This document shows, piece after piece, positions 60,917 through 64,000 of a DNA stretch of 64,000 nt. Location of the stretch: contig UQHL01000015.1 in the NCBI GenBank assembly GCA_900540805.1, positions 13,210 through 77,209 of the forward strand, given 5' to 3'. Under the pieces are notes generated by a model that worked only from the letters and a program-made list of their open reading frames with translations, was not told the origin of the DNA and did no database searches. A program made the translations under genes and the position numbers. The stretch comes from an uncultured Eubacteriales bacterium (GTDB lineage: Bacteria; Bacillota; Clostridia; Christensenellales; Borkfalkiaceae). Within the stretch, counting starts at the first letter, position 1; the number at the start of each line of letters is the position of its first letter.

Positions 60917-60944
60917 AAAAAGCCTTGATTTTTCAAGGCTTTTT
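60917..60944. terminator. terminator after tRNA-Thr
   Basis: AAAAAGCCTTGA, loop TTTT, TCAAGGCTTTTT: perfect 12-bp stem. Confidence 0.9.
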
Positions 60945-61042
60945 GTATTTCTTTCGGGCTATAGATTGATGATTTATTAACTTACCAAATACTGTTTTTG
61001 AGCATAAGAATTTATCTATGCTCTTTTCTTTTTTGAAAACGC

Positions 61043-61071
61043 TTGACATTTTCTTTTTAGTACGATATTAT
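61043..61071 (+). promoter_or_regulatory. promoter of the restriction-modification genes
   Basis: TTGACA (61043-61048), 17 bp, TATTAT (61066-61071). A leader of about 190 nt follows, in which I see no clear gene (a small open frame around 61100-61224 is not convincing). Confidence 0.8.
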
Positions 61072-61266
61072 GACAACAAAAAGGTGTGGGGGTGAATCAA
61101 TCAAATACTCCTACATATCAAAAAATAATGATTTCTCTACACACTATCTTCAGAGGTTAATCAAATGTGAAAGATGTAAAATAAGAGAAAGAAAACAGAG
61201 CGGGGATATAGGGGTAATCAATATTTAACTGACATACGTTCAGAAGAATTTGAAGGAGAAAAAATA

Positions 61267-62362
61267 GTGACATACTTAGAACGTTTGAAAGCGGTTATTA
61301 TAAAAATAGACGCTTCACTGGTGGATTTTGACAAAGAACGTTCACGCGGAAATCCTCCCACGCAAGTTTCATCCGAATTCTTAACGAATAAGGAACAAGG
61401 TGATTGGGCTGAAAAAACTTTATTGAATGCAATAAATAGAAATTCCGAGCAGTATATAGCAGTAAAGTATGGCAGGGATGATGATATAGTTGCCGGCGAT
61501 GATAATTTTAACAAATTCTATGAGGAATACCAGAATGAACTGGATGAGATTGGTAAGCGGCCGGATATTTTGATTTTTAATCGAAGTGATTTTCAATTTG
61601 ATACATACAATATTAGCAATTTCAGCCGCAAGGATTTAGATATGCTTGTTCCCAAAGCAAAATGCGGAATAGAAGTTAGATCAAGTGCGTTTTTGTTTGA
61701 AGAATACGAAGCGTTCATGAATGAAAAGCAACAGGAGTTATTGCATGAAGCTTTAGAATTGAAACAAAAAATTTTAGAAAAATACGGCGAACTGTTGTTG
61801 AAGAAAAATTGTAAGCTGCATAAAATTATTTATGATTTAAGCTCTGAAAATTTACGTATAATAAATTTTAGATGTCCTTCTTGGAAAAAAACTGAACAAT
61901 TAGCCGATTTATCCTTATGCTTAAAGGAATTAAAACAAGTAATATCGAAAATGAACAAACGTACTTTTTTAAGTATTACTCCTAAAGTGGAGGACTTAAA
62001 ACTAGTATATGCCTGGGTAAAGCTGGGTAAAGAAGTATAAGGTTCCACATTTTTATGTACAAGTGTTTTTTGATAAAGCTTATGGCATATCGTTCGAAAA
62101 GATACTTTCACTGATTAGTTCCCCTGAGTTGGAAGGTATTGAATATTTCGTTGAATCAGATATAAAAAACCAAAATAAAACGACCATAAAAATACATACA
62201 AGTAAAGCAAATAATGTTTTAGAGAAAATTAATATTCCTGAACATTTTAGTGAAGCAAAAAAATTGGGGCGGGGAAGGTTGTTATTTTATGTTAAATTCA
62301 AAGACAGCATATCGTCATTAAATAAAGAATCTTTTGAAAATTTATTTGGGTTTAAGTTATGA
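61267..62362 (+). pseudogene. type II restriction endonuclease gene split by a 10-bp tandem duplication
   Basis: The first frame (61267-62040, 257 codons, GTG start after GAAGGAG) has GKRPDILIF (Pro99-Asp100) and CGIEVRSS (Glu136-x-Arg138), a PD-(D/E)xK-like active site with Arg in place of Lys. It stops at 62040. A different frame running to 62362 continues the protein (KVPHFYVQVFFDKAYGISFE). At 62013-62032, CTGGGTAAAG occurs twice in tandem; removing one copy joins the frames as WVKKYKVPHFYVQV with no other change, giving about 361 aa. The family resembles AccI-type type II enzymes (best guess, not verified). It overlaps the methyltransferase by 4 bases. Composition is AT-rich, unlike the neighbours. 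Confidence 0.85.
62013..62032 (+). repeat. exact 10-bp tandem duplication
   Basis: CTGGGTAAAG at 62013-62022 and again at 62023-62032. Ten bases is not a multiple of three, so it shifts the reading frame of the restriction gene. Confidence 0.95.
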
Positions 62363-63852
62363 ACAATATAAATAAAAAAAAGAAATTAGGGCAAGTTTTT
62401 ACTCCGATAGAGATTGCTCAATTTATGTCTGACCTGGTTTCAAATAGCCAGGCGAAAACAGTATTGGACCCGGCGGTTGGGCAGGGGATTTTTATCGATT
62501 GTTTGGAAAAAGCAAAGTATCAAAATATGAATTATACTTGTTATGATATAGATAAGGAGGTTATTAAAGAGTTCAGAAAAAATATTTCTGCCCCTGTAAA
62601 TTTGTTTATAGAAGATTATTTGAGCTCTTTTTGTGAAAATAAGTTTGATATTATCATTTGTAACCCGCCTTATAATAAATTTCAGCAAATTCCTAACAGA
62701 AATAAGTATATTGCAAATTTCCGTGAGTGGTTTAACATAGAAATGAGTAGCTATTCTAATTTGTGTGTTTATTTTTTGATAAAGAGTTTACACGAATTGA
62801 CAGAAAACGGAAAATGCGTTTATATCATTCCTTATGAATTTTTTAATACGGAATATGGAATAGGCGTAAAGAAATATTTGCTTGAAAGTAAAAGATTAAA
62901 GGCAATTTATAAATTTGATAGTACGATAAAGCTCTTTGACGATGCGATAACAACTTCCTGTATCCTTTTTTTTGACGGCAATCAAAACGAGAAAATTGAT
63001 TTTATATACATTCGTTCGATTGATGAATTAGAGACAAAAAAATTTTTTAAAGTAAACACGCATTCAAATTCTGATATTAACCCAAACGGGAAATGGAACA
63101 GATATTTTAGTGATGAAAAAAAGTTTAGATCATCAAAATTGGTTTTCTTCAAAGATATAGCACAAGTAAAAAGAGGCATTGCAACGGGAAATAACAAATT
63201 TTTTTGTTTATCCAGAGATCAAGTGCGTGATTTGAAAATCAGTGAAGAGTCTCTTGTTCGGTGTGTAACAAAATCGGCGGATGTAGAAAGGTTTATATTT
63301 ACGAGGGAAGATTTTGCCCGTTTAGAAAAGCAAAACAAAAAGGTTTTTTTATTTGATGGAGAAAAAGCCAAAAGCGAATATGATTCTTATTATATAAATT
63401 ACGGAAAAGCTCAAAGAGTGGATCAGGGATATTTGAACAGCCATAAAAATCCGTGGTATGCATTGGAGAAAAGGGCTCCTGCACCAATATGGATAACAGT
63501 ATTTAGCAGAAATAAATTAAAAATAATCAGAAATGAAAGCGGTGTAAAAAATTTGACAACCTTTCATGGTATATATTTTAATGAAAAAAATGAAGAGTAT
63601 ATTAATTTATTTTTTTGTTATTTACTGACTCCCATTGGGCACGAACACTTATGTATCAACAAAAGAGACTATGGAAATGGCTTAAATAAATTTGAGCCTA
63701 ACGATCTAAATAATGCTCTCATATTGGATTTGTCGATGATATCTTTGGCTGACCGAAGAAAAATTTTATATTGCTATGATCAAATCAAAGACCAAGGCGT
63801 AACACAAGAAATTCTCGAGAAAATGAATAACATATTTTTGTGCTATGTATGA
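62359..63852 (+). CDS. type II DNA adenine-N6 methyltransferase
   Basis: 497-aa modification enzyme. KLGQVFTPIEIAQFM opens the family; motif I is LDPAVGQGIF (36-45) and the catalytic motif IV is NPPY (102-105), which marks N6-adenine methylation of the gamma (TaqI-like) order. The C-terminal half (about 255-430, RGIATGNNKFFCLSRDQV and beyond) looks like the DNA target-recognition region. It is intact and coupled (ATGA) to the interrupted endonuclease gene, so it should still protect the host. AT-rich codon use suggests recent acquisition. Confidence 0.93.
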   Translation: MNNINKKKKLGQVFTPIEIAQFMSDLVSNSQAKTVLDPAVGQGIFIDCLEKAKYQNMNYTCYDIDKEVIKEFRKNISAPVNLFIEDYLSSFCENKFDIIICNPPYNKFQQIPNRNKYIANFREWFNIEMSSYSNLCVYFLIKSLHELTENGKCVYIIPYEFFNTEYGIGVKKYLLESKRLKAIYKFDSTIKLFDDAITTSCILFFDGNQNEKIDFIYIRSIDELETKKFFKVNTHSNSDINPNGKWNRYFSDEKKFRSSKLVFFKDIAQVKRGIATGNNKFFCLSRDQVRDLKISEESLVRCVTKSADVERFIFTREDFARLEKQNKKVFLFDGEKAKSEYDSYYINYGKAQRVDQGYLNSHKNPWYALEKRAPAPIWITVFSRNKLKIIRNESGVKNLTTFHGIYFNEKNEEYINLFFCYLLTPIGHEHLCINKRDYGNGLNKFEPNDLNNALILDLSMISLADRRKILYCYDQIKDQGVTQEILEKMNNIFLCYV

Positions 63853-63857
63853 ATAAT

Positions 63858-63903
63858 CTATTGAAATCGGACCTTTACAGCGAGGCATTTCGATAGGTTT
63901 TTC
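63858..63903 (+). terminator. probable terminator after the methyltransferase
   Basis: CTATTGAAAT and ATTTCGATAG pair (one G-T) around a 19-base loop, followed by GGTTTTT. A second partial copy of the right arm (ATTTCAATAG) lies near 63938; the last 100 bases show no gene. Confidence 0.5.
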
Positions 63904-64000
63904 TTTCAACTCTTTTTTATAATGCTTTTCGGGATATTTCAATAGGCTTTTAATCGTTTATTTATAAACTTCTATAATTAGGAAGTAAGTATCGCCGTTT

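Noticed and set aside
60939..61266. Possible small controller-protein gene ahead of the restriction gene
   Set aside because: Only short frames (about 20-45 codons) with no helix-turn-helix pattern; better read as a leader.
60888..64000. Direct repeat of the tRNA-Thr 3' end (attachment site)
   Set aside because: No second copy of the T-arm/acceptor sequence found within the window.

Overview
The window reads as chromosomal DNA of a low-to-mid GC Bacillota (Clostridia-type) bacterium, probably an uncultured gut lineage. Reasons: Bacillota-style gene order (mraZ-rsmH-ftsL-ftsI-murE-mraY-murD-ftsW), spoVG, rny, strong AGGAGG-type ribosome sites, consensus TTGACA-N17-TATAAT promoters, and many plant-glycan hydrolases. 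MurE carries the DNPR signature expected for meso-diaminopimelate peptidoglycan. Species-level naming is not possible from sequence reading alone.

Layout. 1-4.8 kb: the end of an unidentified beta-sandwich protein, a GH42 beta-galactosidase, a decayed serine recombinase, an SDR oxidoreductase and another gene remnant. 4.8-7.3 kb (minus): a polar amino-acid ABC transporter whose binding protein appears circularly permuted and whose ATPase has a coiled-coil-like insertion. 7.8-13.1 kb: a three-gene phosphorelay (Hpt protein; REC-HD-GYP-GGDEF enzyme; hybrid kinase with two periplasmic binding-protein domains) that should link solute sensing to cyclic-di-GMP. 13.3-16.1 kb: a CPBP membrane protease and an ABC exporter. 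16.3-20.9 kb: two rhamnosidase-type glycoside hydrolases. 21-22.2 kb: an AEC-family permease behind an array of operator-like dyads. 22.3-27.5 kb (minus): a polyamine transport operon headed by its probable XRE-cupin regulator, with two matched dyads in the leader.

27.6-48.9 kb holds rpsT, murI and a long division and cell-wall cluster: mraZ, rsmH, ftsL-like, ftsI/spoVD, murE, mraY, murD, ftsW, murA, ftsQ, then (own promoter) ftsA, ftsZ, then spoVG (minus), murC and ftsK. murG is absent from its usual place. Two LexA-box-like palindromes lie in the 3' end of murI ahead of the mraZ promoter. 49-57 kb: rimO-pgsA-cinA-recA, then nadE and rny. 57-60.6 kb: GH36 alpha-galactosidase and a membrane GGDEF protein. 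60.8 kb: tRNA-Thr(GGT).

Downstream of the tRNA the base composition drops sharply and a type II restriction-modification pair follows, typical of horizontally acquired DNA next to a tRNA. The restriction gene is interrupted by an exact 10-bp tandem duplication; deleting one copy restores one continuous protein, so the endonuclease looks switched off while its overlapping methyltransferase is intact.

The most unusual signals are the circularly permuted binding protein with its modified ATPase, the 10-bp duplication in the restriction gene, the roughly 180-bp two-frame murD/ftsW overlap, the operator array ahead of the AEC permease, the LexA-like boxes ahead of the division cluster, a probable ATT start codon in ftsI, and two genes whose promoters sit so close to the ATG that the mRNA should be essentially leaderless.
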